A stretch of DNA of 64,000 bases, taken from contig NZ_CP030082.1 in NCBI RefSeq assembly GCF_006874645.1, positions 1,984,001-2,048,000 of the forward strand. The letters run 5' to 3'. Under the pieces are notes generated by a model that saw only the letters and a list, made by a program, of their open reading frames with translations, searched no databases and was not told the DNA's origin. Of the stretch, positions 53,839 through 63,648 are shown piece after piece (the stretch's first letter is position 1; each line of letters starts with the position of its first letter). The stretch comes from Bdellovibrio sp. ZAP7. GTDB lineage: Bacteria; Bdellovibrionota; Bdellovibrionia; Bdellovibrionales; Bdellovibrionaceae. A program made the position numbers and the translations under genes.

Positions 53839-54780
53839 ATGAATCGCTTCAAGTGGATTTTGCTGGCTATAGCTTCAACAGCTGTCGTGGCTGTGGCTGC
53901 TGAACATGTTTTTTTTCAAACGGCGGGTACATCCGCTTTTGGCTATGTGAAAGATCTCAACAATCTTCGCCAGGTTAAAAAGGTCTTACAAAATTATGAA
54001 TTGTTGGTGATGTATGGTCCGTCAGATTCGCAAAGTCTGTATCTGGTCGACAGCAAATTGACCACGCAATATTCTTTGGATGTTGATGGCATCACCGGAA
54101 AACTGAAAATGGAAGTCCGTACGGGAGACAATTTGCAAATTCCTCTTTGGAATAAAGCCGAAGACGCGACCTCCATCGATTACGATCACGAATTTGGTCT
54201 GGTAACGACCGGACTTTCCCAATGTTGTGGGGCCACTACTGGATATCGTGCCTATGATGTGAAGTCGGGATATTTAATTCTGTCATTCAATTCTTTTTCG
54301 AGTGGCAATGGCGCCGTTCAACATCCCTTCGTGCTTGATGTGCCAAATTCACAGCTGCCACAACGATATATCGGTGTTGTCAGTGGCGACAGCACCCGGG
54401 ATCAGGATTTCGTAACACCGGCGCCGGGGATGGTGAAAACGGCATTGGTAAAAATGGGAATTGTCGGCAAGTTTTATCAACGTCTGCAGTTGGATATGAA
54501 GGTCGCTGAAGGTTACGCACCAAGTATCATGTCAGTCACGATGGAAAAGAATTCCAATGTTCCGGACAGTGGTAAAATTGAAATCAATAATGATGTAGCG
54601 ACACTTTGGAATATCGATGGTGGTTCAGATCCGAGTGCCATTCAGGGCGTTCAGATTAAGATTGTCGTTAATGGTGGTGACGGAGATAAGACCGTGATTA
54701 TTCCAGTTATGAAGGATCGTCTGAATCTTGACCAAGCGACAGTCCCTGAAGGGGTGAGCCTTAAAGCACAAGCATTGTAA
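53839..54780 (+). CDS. Secreted protein of unknown function
   Basis: A signal peptide (MNRFKWILLAIASTAVVAVAAE) is followed by about 290 residues with no family I recognise. The first half has strand-rich text with CCGATTGYRAYDVKSGYLILSFNSF, a double Cys, the second half has KIEINNDVATLWNIDGGSDPS and KIVVNGGDGDKTVIIPV, which look like beta-sandwich strands. It lies 26 bases after the TTHB210-like gene with a nearly identical leader, so the two are likely co-expressed. Confidence 0.6.
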   Translation: MNRFKWILLAIASTAVVAVAAEHVFFQTAGTSAFGYVKDLNNLRQVKKVLQNYELLVMYGPSDSQSLYLVDSKLTTQYSLDVDGITGKLKMEVRTGDNLQIPLWNKAEDATSIDYDHEFGLVTTGLSQCCGATTGYRAYDVKSGYLILSFNSFSSGNGAVQHPFVLDVPNSQLPQRYIGVVSGDSTRDQDFVTPAPGMVKTALVKMGIVGKFYQRLQLDMKVAEGYAPSIMSVTMEKNSNVPDSGKIEINNDVATLWNIDGGSDPSAIQGVQIKIVVNGGDGDKTVIIPVMKDRLNLDQATVPEGVSLKAQAL

Positions 54781-54846
54781 AATCATTGCGCTTTCAGAAG
54801 GGGTCTCAAGTCTTGCGAACTGTTGGGAGTTACACTATTATGTCTC

Positions 54847-56103
54847 ATGCTTATTAATGTGACTCCTCTTCGCAAGTATCGTGATTTCCGTCTTTTATTT
54901 TTTGGACAAATGGTTTCTCTCTTAGGAAGTATGGTGACCTATGTTGCTATTCCTTATGAGGTCTATGAACTGACCAAGGATAACTGGTTGGTAGGGATGT
55001 TGGGGCTTGTGCAACTTCTTCCGGTTTTGATTTTCGGTATTTTGGGTGGCACCTATGCAGATCGCATGGATCGCCGTAAGCTTCTTTTGACTTCCGAAAT
55101 TATCATGACCTTGATTATTTTAGCGCAGGCTTTGAATGCCTGTCGGGAAAATCCTTCCGTTCCTTTGATCTTTGTATTGGTGGCGATTTTTCAATCAGTT
55201 TTGGGTTTCCATCGCCCCGCTATGGAAGCGACGACTCAAAAAATCGTCGCTCCAGAAGACTATCCAGCGATTGGCGCCTTGGGGAGCTTTCGTTGGGCTA
55301 CGGGCGCGATCGTCGGCCCCGCTTTAGGTGGCGTGCTGATTGCAAAATTTGGTGTGAAGGGCGCTTACTTCTTTGACGTGATAAGTTTTGCCGCAGCCTT
55401 TATCGCATTGTGGATGATGAGTCGTATGCCAGCTCCCGAAAAAAGAGATGTTTCTCCCTTGGAAGACGCGAAGGCAGGGCTTAAGTATGCGCTGTCTAAA
55501 CCTGAGCTTGTCGGAACTTACGTGATCGATATCGTCGCGATGGTTTTCGCATTCCCCGTCGCACTATTTCCTGCGATGTCCGAAAATTGGGGAGGCGCGA
55601 CGGCTGCTGGAGCCTTATTTTCGGCAATGGCCGTGGGTTCTTTGATTATGACTTTGTTCAGTGGTTGGACCGGAAAAATTCAACATCATGGACGAGCGGT
55701 GGTAATTGCTGCCACTTTGTGGGCTGTGTTCATTGTCGGTGTGGGATTTGCGCAAAACCTTTGGGTCGCGGTTTTATTTTTAGGTTTGGCGGGTGCCGCT
55801 GATATGATGAGTGGTTTGTTCCGTGGAATTATTTGGAACCAAACTGTGCCCAATGATTTGCGCGGACGCTTGTCAGGGATTGAAATGATCTCTTACATGT
55901 CGGGTCCACTCCTTGGAAATGCCCGCGCCGGATGGGTTGCTGCGAAATATTCCGTGCCGGTAAGTATTGCCAGTGGTGGTTTAATTTGTGCAGTTATGGT
56001 TGTTCTGACGGGGTTTATGCTCCCCCAGTTTTGGCGCTATAAGAGTCAAGGCAAAGATGAGCAAAAACTTATCCCTGCAGAGGGGTTAACGCAAGGCTCC
56101 TAA
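54847..56103 (+). CDS. MFS exporter (EntS-like)
   Basis: Twelve hydrophobic segments and the motif GGTYADRMDRRKLLL after the second helix are typical of MFS drug and siderophore exporters of the EntS/MdfA kind; GFHRPAMEATTQKIV and RGIIWNQTVPNDLRGRLSGIEM further match EntS-type proteins. The frame opens at TTG 54823; ATG 54847 gives MLINVTPLRKYRDFRLLF and is preferred, though it lacks a close ribosome binding site. The substrate is unknown. Confidence 0.82.
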   Translation: MLINVTPLRKYRDFRLLFFGQMVSLLGSMVTYVAIPYEVYELTKDNWLVGMLGLVQLLPVLIFGILGGTYADRMDRRKLLLTSEIIMTLIILAQALNACRENPSVPLIFVLVAIFQSVLGFHRPAMEATTQKIVAPEDYPAIGALGSFRWATGAIVGPALGGVLIAKFGVKGAYFFDVISFAAAFIALWMMSRMPAPEKRDVSPLEDAKAGLKYALSKPELVGTYVIDIVAMVFAFPVALFPAMSENWGGATAAGALFSAMAVGSLIMTLFSGWTGKIQHHGRAVVIAATLWAVFIVGVGFAQNLWVAVLFLGLAGAADMMSGLFRGIIWNQTVPNDLRGRLSGIEMISYMSGPLLGNARAGWVAAKYSVPVSIASGGLICAVMVVLTGFMLPQFWRYKSQGKDEQKLIPAEGLTQGS

Positions 56104-56139
56104 TTTGAATAAAGGGGCTAGCTAAGATAAGAATTTAAC

Positions 56140-59100
56140 ATGTCTTTTGTTCATTTACATGTCCATTCTGAGTACTCTCTTTTAGAAGCTGCTTGCCGGG
56201 TCAAAGCGATCGCAAAAAAAGCAGCTGCCATGAATATGCCTGCTGCCGCATTGACGGATAACGGGAACATGTTTGGCGCTGTTGAATTTTACTTTGCTTG
56301 TAAAGACAACAACGTCAAACCACTGTTGGGATTGGACGCCTATCTTGCTCCAGGATCACGTTTAGAGAAAAAACAAGATCGTGATCAAGTGGCTCAAGGA
56401 CCTCGTCGTCTGGTGTTCTTGGCTCAAAATACCAAGGGCTATCAAAATCTTTGTAAGCTTTCGACAATTGGTTACCAAGAAGGTTTCTACTGGAAGCCTC
56501 GTATCGATTATGAAGTGATCAAAGAATATAATTCTGATTTGATCTGTTTGACGGGTGGACTTCGTGGTGAAGTCGCGGAAGCCTTCATGAAAGAAGGTGC
56601 GGACGCAGCTTTGGCGAAAATCCGTCAACTAAAAGAAATCTTTGACGATCGTCTGTATTTGGAAATGTGCCGTACCGGTGTTCCAGAGTGGGATCAAATC
56701 AATCCATTCTTGCTAGAGGCTTCAAAAATCACTGGTGTCCCTGTGGTGGCCAGCAATGATGTTCACTATATGACCCAAGACGATCAGATCGCCCAAGAGG
56801 TTTTGATCTGTATCGGTACCAATAAAACTTTGAGTGATGAGAGCCGTTTCCGTTTGGGAACGGATGAATTCTATTTTAAAAAACCAGAGCAAATGGTTGA
56901 GTTGTTCTCTGATATTCCAGAGGCTATCAGCAATACTTTGCAAATCGCAGAACGTTGCGATGTGAAATTCAAACTTAAGGATGATGCGGGAAAGCCGATT
57001 TATCACTTACCAACATTCCCGACAGAAGATGGCGTGACTTTGAAAGAAGATATTGCCCGCCGCTCTAAAGAAGGTTTGTTGCTGCGTTTTGAAGAAGCTG
57101 CGGAACGGGGTGAACCTGTACCAGAGGAAAAAAAGCCCGAGTACTACGCGCGCTTGGATTATGAGCTTGGTATTATCGACCGCATGGGATTCAATGGTTA
57201 CTTCTTGATCGTCCAAGACTTTATCGGTTGGGCGAAAGATAATGACATCCCGGTAGGTCCCGGTCGTGGTTCCGGTGCTGGTTCCCTAGTTGCCTATGTT
57301 TTAAAAATTACGGATTTGGATCCACTTCCAAATTTCCTTCTGTTCGAGCGTTTCTTGAATCCCGAACGTATTTCCATGCCCGACTTCGATATCGACTTCT
57401 GTCAGGATCGTCGTCAGGAAGTCATCCGTTACGTGACTCAGAAGTACGGACAGGCTTCAGTTTCTCAAATCATCACTTACGGTAAACTTCAAACTCGTGC
57501 AGCCCTGAAAGACGTGGGCCGTGTCTTGGGAATGCTTTTCGCGGAAGTGGATCAAGTAACAAAATTGATTCCAGATAAATTGGGTATCAGTCTGAAAGAG
57601 TCATTGGAGATGGAGCCTCGTCTGACTGAGATGATGGAGATGAATCCCACGGTAGCGACTTTGATCGACCTTGCCCAACGTGTGGAAGGTATGGTCCGAA
57701 ACGCGGGTATCCATGCTGCCGGTGTTATCATTGGTGATGGTCAGTTGGTGAAGCATGCGCCTTTATATAAGGGCGCCGATGGCGAGCAAGTCGTTCAATA
57801 CGATATGAAGCATGCCGAGAAAATCGGATTGATTAAATTCGACTTCTTGGGGCTAAAGACCCTAACTCATATCAACATGGCGTTGAAACTTATCAAAAAG
57901 AATCGTGGTAAGACGATCACGTCACGCATGATTCCGATGACTGATACGGCCACTTTTGAAATGATGTCACGTGGTGATACAGCCGGGGTGTTCCAGTTCG
58001 AGGGTGAGGGTATCACCGATGCCACTCGTAAAATCCGTCCGTCATCATTTGCTGATATCACTGCGATCACGTCGTTGTACCGTCCGGGTCCGATGGCGAA
58101 CATTCCTGACTTTACCGATCGTAAACACGGAAAAGCTCCTGTTGAATACTTGCTTGAAGATACCAAAGAGGTTTTGTCAGAGACCTACGGTATCATGGTT
58201 TACCAAGAGCAAGTTATGGGTATTGCCTCGAGAATTGCCGGCTACTCTCTGGGTGAAGCCGACATGCTTCGTCGTGCGATGGGTAAGAAAATCAAAGAAG
58301 AAATGGATCAGCACCGCGAACGTTTTATGAAGGGTGCGATCGAAAGAGGCCACAACAAAGAACGTTCTTCAGATCTTTTCGATTTGATGTATAAGTTTGC
58401 GGACTACGGATTCAATAAATCCCATGCTGCTGCTTATTCTGTTGTTACGTTACAGACGGCCTGGTTGAAGTGCCATTATCCAGTTGAATTCTTTGCAGCA
58501 CTTCTATCGACCGAGTTATCTGATACAGAAAAAATCGTAAAATACTCCAAGGATGCTGCCAAGCGCGGTATCACGGTGAAATCACCTCACGTGAATTTCT
58601 CGGAATACTTCTTTGGTGCCCACGGTGACGAAGTTTACTTCGGTCTGGGTGGTATCAAAGGTGTGGGCCAAAATGCGGTGGAAGCGATTGTCGAAGCTCG
58701 AGAAAACATGCCAGACAAAAAGTTCAACTCCCTGGATGAATTTTTTAATGCTATCGATCTTCGCCGTGTGAATAAAAAAGTAATTGAATGTTTGATTAAG
58801 GCTGGTGCCTTTGAAGGTTTCGGCGCGCATCGTGCTCAATTAATGGCGGGATATCAGAAATTCCTGGATCGCGCTCAAGGTTTGCAAAAAGACCGCGAGT
58901 TGGGACAGTCCTCCCTTTTCGATTTGGGTCCTTCGACGGAAACGATCGTAAAATTGGAAGACGTTAAACCATGGAGTCGTACGGCCTCTTTGGCTTATGA
59001 AAAAGAAGTTTTGGGCTTCTATCTAAGTGATCACCCTTTGAAAGGGTTTGATACTTTGTCAGAGATATTTACGTCTTGTAAAATCATCGATTTGCCAGCG

Positions 59101-59676
59101 CAGATGCCCGCACAAGGCTCTCCGGAATGGGAGGCTATGCAGGCAGCCAAAAAAGATTGGAAGAACCGCGATGCCGCAAAAAAACGTGTGGTGGTTGCCG
59201 GACTTATTACCGAGCTTCGCGAGCTTATCACTAAAAAAGGCACGCGTATGGCCTTCGGTAAGGTCGAAGATTTAACCGGAGCGGTGGAGTTGGTGATCTT
59301 CCCTGATGCGTTTGCAAAAAATGGCGAGATGCTAAAGGACGAGCGTCCGATGTTGATCGGTGGCGGTCTTGAAGTCGAGGAAGGCAATGCTAAAATCATG
59401 GTGGATTCAGTTTCTCCGTTGGAGGATATCCTGAAGAAAACCAAGCGCATGGTCTTTAGGCTGGATCGCATTCCCCACGAGGATTATGGGCGTTTAAAAT
59501 CATTGATGACAGAGAATCCAGGTCCAACGGCAGTCAGTCTAGAAATTGATATACCCGACGTCAGTCGCCGTGTGATGATGGATATAGGCGAGGGATCCGG
59601 CGTCAATGTCAGCAATGAATTCTTTGAAGGGGTGCATTCCCTTTTTGGACGAACGGATTTTATTGAATTGAGGTAA
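56140..59676 (+). CDS. dnaE: DNA polymerase III alpha subunit
   Basis: DnaE is the replicative polymerase. The 1178-residue protein has the N-terminal PHP domain (FVHLHVHSEYSLLEAACR), the polymerase palm with PDFDIDFCQDRR (two catalytic Asp), GPGRGSGAGSLVAYVL, the finger and the C-terminal OB-fold (VAGLITELRELITKKGTRMAFGKVEDL). Its length and PHP pattern indicate DnaE1 type rather than PolC. It is followed 6 bases later by a secreted protein gene, an unexpected partner. Confidence 0.97.
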   Translation: MSFVHLHVHSEYSLLEAACRVKAIAKKAAAMNMPAAALTDNGNMFGAVEFYFACKDNNVKPLLGLDAYLAPGSRLEKKQDRDQVAQGPRRLVFLAQNTKGYQNLCKLSTIGYQEGFYWKPRIDYEVIKEYNSDLICLTGGLRGEVAEAFMKEGADAALAKIRQLKEIFDDRLYLEMCRTGVPEWDQINPFLLEASKITGVPVVASNDVHYMTQDDQIAQEVLICIGTNKTLSDESRFRLGTDEFYFKKPEQMVELFSDIPEAISNTLQIAERCDVKFKLKDDAGKPIYHLPTFPTEDGVTLKEDIARRSKEGLLLRFEEAAERGEPVPEEKKPEYYARLDYELGIIDRMGFNGYFLIVQDFIGWAKDNDIPVGPGRGSGAGSLVAYVLKITDLDPLPNFLLFERFLNPERISMPDFDIDFCQDRRQEVIRYVTQKYGQASVSQIITYGKLQTRAALKDVGRVLGMLFAEVDQVTKLIPDKLGISLKESLEMEPRLTEMMEMNPTVATLIDLAQRVEGMVRNAGIHAAGVIIGDGQLVKHAPLYKGADGEQVVQYDMKHAEKIGLIKFDFLGLKTLTHINMALKLIKKNRGKTITSRMIPMTDTATFEMMSRGDTAGVFQFEGEGITDATRKIRPSSFADITAITSLYRPGPMANIPDFTDRKHGKAPVEYLLEDTKEVLSETYGIMVYQEQVMGIASRIAGYSLGEADMLRRAMGKKIKEEMDQHRERFMKGAIERGHNKERSSDLFDLMYKFADYGFNKSHAAAYSVVTLQTAWLKCHYPVEFFAALLSTELSDTEKIVKYSKDAAKRGITVKSPHVNFSEYFFGAHGDEVYFGLGGIKGVGQNAVEAIVEARENMPDKKFNSLDEFFNAIDLRRVNKKVIECLIKAGAFEGFGAHRAQLMAGYQKFLDRAQGLQKDRELGQSSLFDLGPSTETIVKLEDVKPWSRTASLAYEKEVLGFYLSDHPLKGFDTLSEIFTSCKIIDLPAQMPAQGSPEWEAMQAAKKDWKNRDAAKKRVVVAGLITELRELITKKGTRMAFGKVEDLTGAVELVIFPDAFAKNGEMLKDERPMLIGGGLEVEEGNAKIMVDSVSPLEDILKKTKRMVFRLDRIPHEDYGRLKSLMTENPGPTAVSLEIDIPDVSRRVMMDIGEGSGVNVSNEFFEGVHSLFGRTDFIELR

Positions 59677-59682
59677 GAACAA

Positions 59683-60849
59683 ATGCGTTTTGCAGCTTTG
59701 ATTGGTTTCTTCTTGATGTTTACTTCTTCGGTTTTTGCGCAACAGGCAGATTTGCTTGAGCGTAACTTTTCTGGCACTTCCAAACAAACGACGCCTCAGG
59801 CGGCGAAAGCGGATATTCAAAACCAAGCCGCTCAGAAAATTTCTGAAGAGGTTATTCGCGATTTGATTGGTGAAGATCGTTACAACAAAAACAAAGCCTT
59901 GATCGCCAATAAAGTGATCAAGCTTTCCGGTCGTTACATTCCTTTTGTTAAACCTTCCGCGATCACTCAAGAGGGTGAAGAATTCAAAATGACGGTGAAC
60001 ATGAAAGTGTCGATGCCGGATTTGAAACAGCTACTTCAAGTAAATTCCCTTTTGAATGAAAACGACACAGTCCCTGTGGTTTTGCCGGTGATCAGTTTCG
60101 TTGATAAGGTGGAAGGTCGTAATTACCGATGGTGGCAAAATTCTTCTGATAAAAGCCAGGTGTTTTTGATCAAGCAAGGTCGCACCTTGGAAGAAGCTTT
60201 GCGCGGTTCATTTCAGAAAAATAATTTCTTCGTGATCAAACCAGTTGAAGCGGGATTGGGTACGAACATTCCGGCAAGCTTTCAAAATGAAAGAGTCGCT
60301 GGCGAAGATGCTCAATTCTTTGCGCAATACTTCAACGCACCTGTATTGATTGACGGCCAGGTTTTGATGAATAAAGCGGATAAAGGTGGCGGCTATCGCG
60401 TGGAAGTGCGTATGACGGCTATTCAGGTCAGCAATTCGCGCCCGATCGCCGATGTTTCGCGCCGGTATGATATTCAAGGCTCCTTTGAAGGTGCTGTGGA
60501 TAAAAAAATCCGCGAAGTGGCGGAAGCGGTCACGAATGACCTGGCTTCGCAAGTTTTCGAAGCATGGCAAAGAGGTTCCGTGGGAACTTCCGTCATTCGC
60601 GTCACTGTAACCGGTAAACACACATTGCCTTCGATGGAGGCTTTAAAAGAGCGCATTCGCTCTCAACTAACTCAGGTAAAAAATATTCGCGAGCGTTTGG
60701 TAAGTTCTGATTCTGTAAGTTTTGAAGTCGATACGGCGGCTTCCTCGAATGAACTTGCCACTAAATTGGAAGCTTTGGACGTCAACGGCAAGAAGCTGGT
60801 GAAAGTATCTGAAGATCGCGAAGAAATCGTTCTAAGACTGGCACAATAA
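59683..60849 (+). CDS. Secreted protein with FlgT-N-like region
   Basis: A signal peptide (MRFAALIGFFLMFTSSVFAQ) is followed by DLLERNFSGTSKQTTPQAAKADIQNQAAQKISEEVIRDLIGEDRYNKNK, which resembles the start of FlgT-type proteins (an Ala-rich helix after the processing site). The rest, to residue 388, has mixed alpha/beta repeats (GQVLMNKADKGGGYRVEVRMTAIQV) like CsgG/FlgT middle domains. It is followed 11 bases later by a lipoprotein with the C-terminal FlgT pattern, so the two may be one split system. Start lies 6 bases after dnaE stop. Confidence 0.6.
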   Translation: MRFAALIGFFLMFTSSVFAQQADLLERNFSGTSKQTTPQAAKADIQNQAAQKISEEVIRDLIGEDRYNKNKALIANKVIKLSGRYIPFVKPSAITQEGEEFKMTVNMKVSMPDLKQLLQVNSLLNENDTVPVVLPVISFVDKVEGRNYRWWQNSSDKSQVFLIKQGRTLEEALRGSFQKNNFFVIKPVEAGLGTNIPASFQNERVAGEDAQFFAQYFNAPVLIDGQVLMNKADKGGGYRVEVRMTAIQVSNSRPIADVSRRYDIQGSFEGAVDKKIREVAEAVTNDLASQVFEAWQRGSVGTSVIRVTVTGKHTLPSMEALKERIRSQLTQVKNIRERLVSSDSVSFEVDTAASSNELATKLEALDVNGKKLVKVSEDREEIVLRLAQ

Positions 60850-60860
60850 GGAGGCCTTTC

Positions 60861-61787
60861 GTGAGATTGTTTTTGGCTTTGGCAGTTGTGATGTCCATGG
60901 TGGGATGTATGACTGTGGACCGAGCAGGTGGTCCTCGTCGCGAAGTGCGCGATGAAAATCAGGTCACCTTGAAAGACGAATCCTCGCCAAGAAAACGCCT
61001 GATGGTTTTGCCATTCTTGGATGTTTCCGACAAAAGACCGCAAAGTTTCAGAGATCGTGCGCGCTCCGCTTTCATCACGGATCTTAATCGCTCCGGAGAT
61101 TTAATTGCTTTGGATAGTCGTGAATTGAGTTTGGATCTGTCAAAGATGATGGATCCTGCCGGCGGTTATAAAATGACGGAAGTTGCAAAAGCTGCAAGTG
61201 CTTTGGGTGTCAGTGCCGTTTTAGAGGGGCGTATTTTAGATATTCGCGTACAAAGAAAATCAGACAATGTGGGTGTGGTTCGACAGTTGACGACAGGATT
61301 TGAAGTCGTTGCACAAGTGCGTGTCGTCACTGCTCGTGGTGGAAAAGAGATTTTCAACACAGTGAAAACTGTTACTTTGAAAGAGCAGGGGATCCGCGTT
61401 GCTGAGCGTGTGGAAACTGACAAGTTTTTGCAAAATAATCCTGAGATGATTGAAGTGATTGTGAAAGATGCGTTCTTGGACTTCTCTCCGCAAGTGTTAG
61501 CGGCTCTTGATAAGATCTCTTGGGAAGGCCGTATTGCTGCCATTCAGGGAGATCGTATCTACCTTAACGTTGGAAAAATTTCCGGTTTGCAAATGGGAGA
61601 TCTTCTGAAAGTAATGGAAGATGGTGATGATATTTACGACCCAGAAAGTGGGACGCATATTGGACGCGCTCCAGGTCGTTTAAAAGGCACGCTGGAATTG
61701 ATTTCTTACTTCGGCACAGATGGCTCAATTGCAATCATTCACAGTGGTTCAGGCTTCAAAGAAAACGATCGCGTGGAACTCTATTAG
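60861..61787 (+). CDS. Envelope lipoprotein with CsgG/FlgT-C-like domains
   Basis: The N-terminal MRLFLALAVVMSMVGC ends in a lipobox (MVGC, Cys16), so a lipoprotein is expected. A CsgG-like domain (RLMVLPFLDVSDKRPQSFRDRARSAFITDLNRSGDLIALD, ALGVSAVLEGRILDIRV) is followed by an SH3-like FlgT_C segment (EGRIAAIQGDRIYLNVGKISGLQMGDLLKVMEDG, then DPESGTHIGRAPGRLKGTLELISYFGTDGSIAIIHSGSGFKENDRVELY). FlgT builds the H ring of the polar flagellum in Vibrio, so a role near the flagellar base is possible. The first gene may supply the missing FlgT N-terminal part. Confidence 0.68.
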   Translation: MRLFLALAVVMSMVGCMTVDRAGGPRREVRDENQVTLKDESSPRKRLMVLPFLDVSDKRPQSFRDRARSAFITDLNRSGDLIALDSRELSLDLSKMMDPAGGYKMTEVAKAASALGVSAVLEGRILDIRVQRKSDNVGVVRQLTTGFEVVAQVRVVTARGGKEIFNTVKTVTLKEQGIRVAERVETDKFLQNNPEMIEVIVKDAFLDFSPQVLAALDKISWEGRIAAIQGDRIYLNVGKISGLQMGDLLKVMEDGDDIYDPESGTHIGRAPGRLKGTLELISYFGTDGSIAIIHSGSGFKENDRVELY

Positions 61788-61825
61788 TCTTTGAACAACA
61801 AAATAATTAGGGCTATTATCAAAGT

Positions 61826-63589
61826 GTGAAATCATCATTCGCGCTTTGTCTTACTATTCTCGTTTCGTCTTTATTTTCCTCGGTCACTTACGCCAAAGAC
61901 TGGAAGGTTGCCGTTCTTTATTGGAGTATGAAGATCGAAGGCCAAGTTGCTATGCGCAAAGGTCTTGAAGAGCAGGTGCAACTTTTCAATAAAGAAAATA
62001 AAGGCAAAAACTCTATCGTCCTGGTTCCATTTGTTGCCGGAGAAGGCCGTAAGGGAATTGAAAATCAAGCCGCGCAAATGCAGCAGGCTTTGAAGGATAA
62101 ACCTGATCTTATCGTGATCCAACCGACGGATAACTCGACACTCGCTTCTTCACTGCAAGAGGCGAATGCATTGAAAATTCCTGTGATCGCCTATGACCAA
62201 TACATCGTGAATGGGGAGCTGACAGCTTTCATTACGAGTGCGAATTATAAAGCGGGACAAGATAACGGCGAATTCATCACAGCCCAGTTTAAGTCAGGTC
62301 AACAAATCCGTATCGCTGTGTTTGAGTATCCGGCGGTGTCTTCGACGACGGAGCGTGTGGACGGTTTCTTTGACTCCCTTCGTGCACAAAATGCAAAATT
62401 CAAAGTAGTGGGTGTCTACCAGGCGGTGGATCCTGAATCTGGCAAAAAGGCTGTTAAGAAATTCCTAAAAGACTTTCCTGATAAAAACAGCGTCGATGTT
62501 GTTTTCACTGTGAACGATGGCGGTGGTCTTGAAATCGTTAAAGAACTGAATGCCAAGAAGCGCACCGAAATCAAACATGTGACTTTCGATGGCGATCCTG
62601 AATCTGTTGAAAATATTCGTGCGGGTCGCCTGACAGTTATTGATTCCGCGCAGTTCTGTGGAGAATTGGGTCGTGAGACAGCAAGGACCACGATAAAAGT
62701 TCTAACAGGCAAATCCGTTGAACGTAAAATCCGTGTGCCCACTTTTCCAATCACGAAAAAGACATTAAGTGAATATCCAGGTTGGATGGGGGTGCCGAAG
62801 CCTGAATTGAGCAAAAAAGCTGACCGTCCTCGCGCGGGCCTCGTTCCTCATGAAGAGCTCGATCGCAATCAAAAACGTATCATTCGAATCGGTACAACGC
62901 CACTTTGTCCATATATCTGTGAAAAAAGCCCCGGTGTGTGGACTGGTTACTTGTTTGAGATTCTGGGGGAAGTTTCCAGGGACCTTGGCGTGGAATTACG
63001 CCTTGAGAACGTGGCAACGAACCGCTTAAAGCAAGGTTTGGAGTCGCGAAAGCTAGATTATATCATCGCTCCAGAGTACGTGGTGCGCTATATGGATGAC
63101 ATCTTGGTGGTGGGGCCTCAGTTGGGTGTGAACTATACCGGTGCCTTGCTGCAAAAAGATAAAAAAGCTCCCCATATCATCGATAGTAAGTCCTTGGAAA
63201 ACCAGCGCATCTTGTATTCTGATTTTGGCTTGCAGGACGGGCGTATTGAGGCGGAATTCACGGGTCATAAGATCAATAAGCTTTCAGGTTCTGATGTTGT
63301 GGAGCGCATGTTCCGCATCGTGGCGCAAAAGCGAATGGATGTGGCATTGGGGGATTACAACGTTCTTCGCTACTATCAGGTTCGTGATAAAGGCCAATTT
63401 ACCCTGTATCCGACTTCCATCACTGGATTTAGTTTCCTGGTGCTGGTGGGGCTTAAGAAAAACCCTCAAGTACAATTATTGGGCGATGGATTGACGGATT
63501 GGTTCAATCAGGCTCGGAAAAGTTCTCACCTTCAGGAAGTCCTGGGTCGCTATAATCTGACCGACTGGAACATCCTGACTCGCGATTAA
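61826..63589 (+). CDS. Secreted fusion of a sugar-type PBP1 domain and an amino-acid-type PBP2 domain
   Basis: GTG 61826 starts a signal peptide (MKSSFALCLTILVSSLFSSVTYA). Residues about 24-320 are a type 1 periplasmic binding domain of the ribose/xylose type (IVIQPTDNSTLASSLQEANALKIPVIAYDQYI, VFTVNDGGGLEIVKELN, VTFDGDPESVENIRAGRLTVIDSAQF). A short linker (PELSKKADRPRAGLVP) leads to residues about 355-585, an SBP_bac_3 type 2 domain (IIRIGTTPLCPYICEKSPGVWTGYLFEILGEVSRDLGVELRL). Both would bind small molecules. No ABC transporter, kinase or GGDEF domain is attached or nearby. Confidence 0.82.
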   Translation: MKSSFALCLTILVSSLFSSVTYAKDWKVAVLYWSMKIEGQVAMRKGLEEQVQLFNKENKGKNSIVLVPFVAGEGRKGIENQAAQMQQALKDKPDLIVIQPTDNSTLASSLQEANALKIPVIAYDQYIVNGELTAFITSANYKAGQDNGEFITAQFKSGQQIRIAVFEYPAVSSTTERVDGFFDSLRAQNAKFKVVGVYQAVDPESGKKAVKKFLKDFPDKNSVDVVFTVNDGGGLEIVKELNAKKRTEIKHVTFDGDPESVENIRAGRLTVIDSAQFCGELGRETARTTIKVLTGKSVERKIRVPTFPITKKTLSEYPGWMGVPKPELSKKADRPRAGLVPHEELDRNQKRIIRIGTTPLCPYICEKSPGVWTGYLFEILGEVSRDLGVELRLENVATNRLKQGLESRKLDYIIAPEYVVRYMDDILVVGPQLGVNYTGALLQKDKKAPHIIDSKSLENQRILYSDFGLQDGRIEAEFTGHKINKLSGSDVVERMFRIVAQKRMDVALGDYNVLRYYQVRDKGQFTLYPTSITGFSFLVLVGLKKNPQVQLLGDGLTDWFNQARKSSHLQEVLGRYNLTDWNILTRD

Positions 63590-63623
63590 AATATTGATTT
63601 TACAGCCTAAATTGCATAATCAT

Positions 63624-63648
63624 AGAAGGTCAGTTGAAAGGGCCTTCT
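63624..63648 (+). promoter_or_regulatory. Stem-loop abutting the asnS start codon
   Basis: AGAAGGTC pairs with GGCCTTCT (one T-G pair) around AGTTGAAAG, and the last base precedes the ATG at 63649. The Shine-Dalgarno AAAGGG begins in the loop and extends into the 3' arm. Confidence 0.45.
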
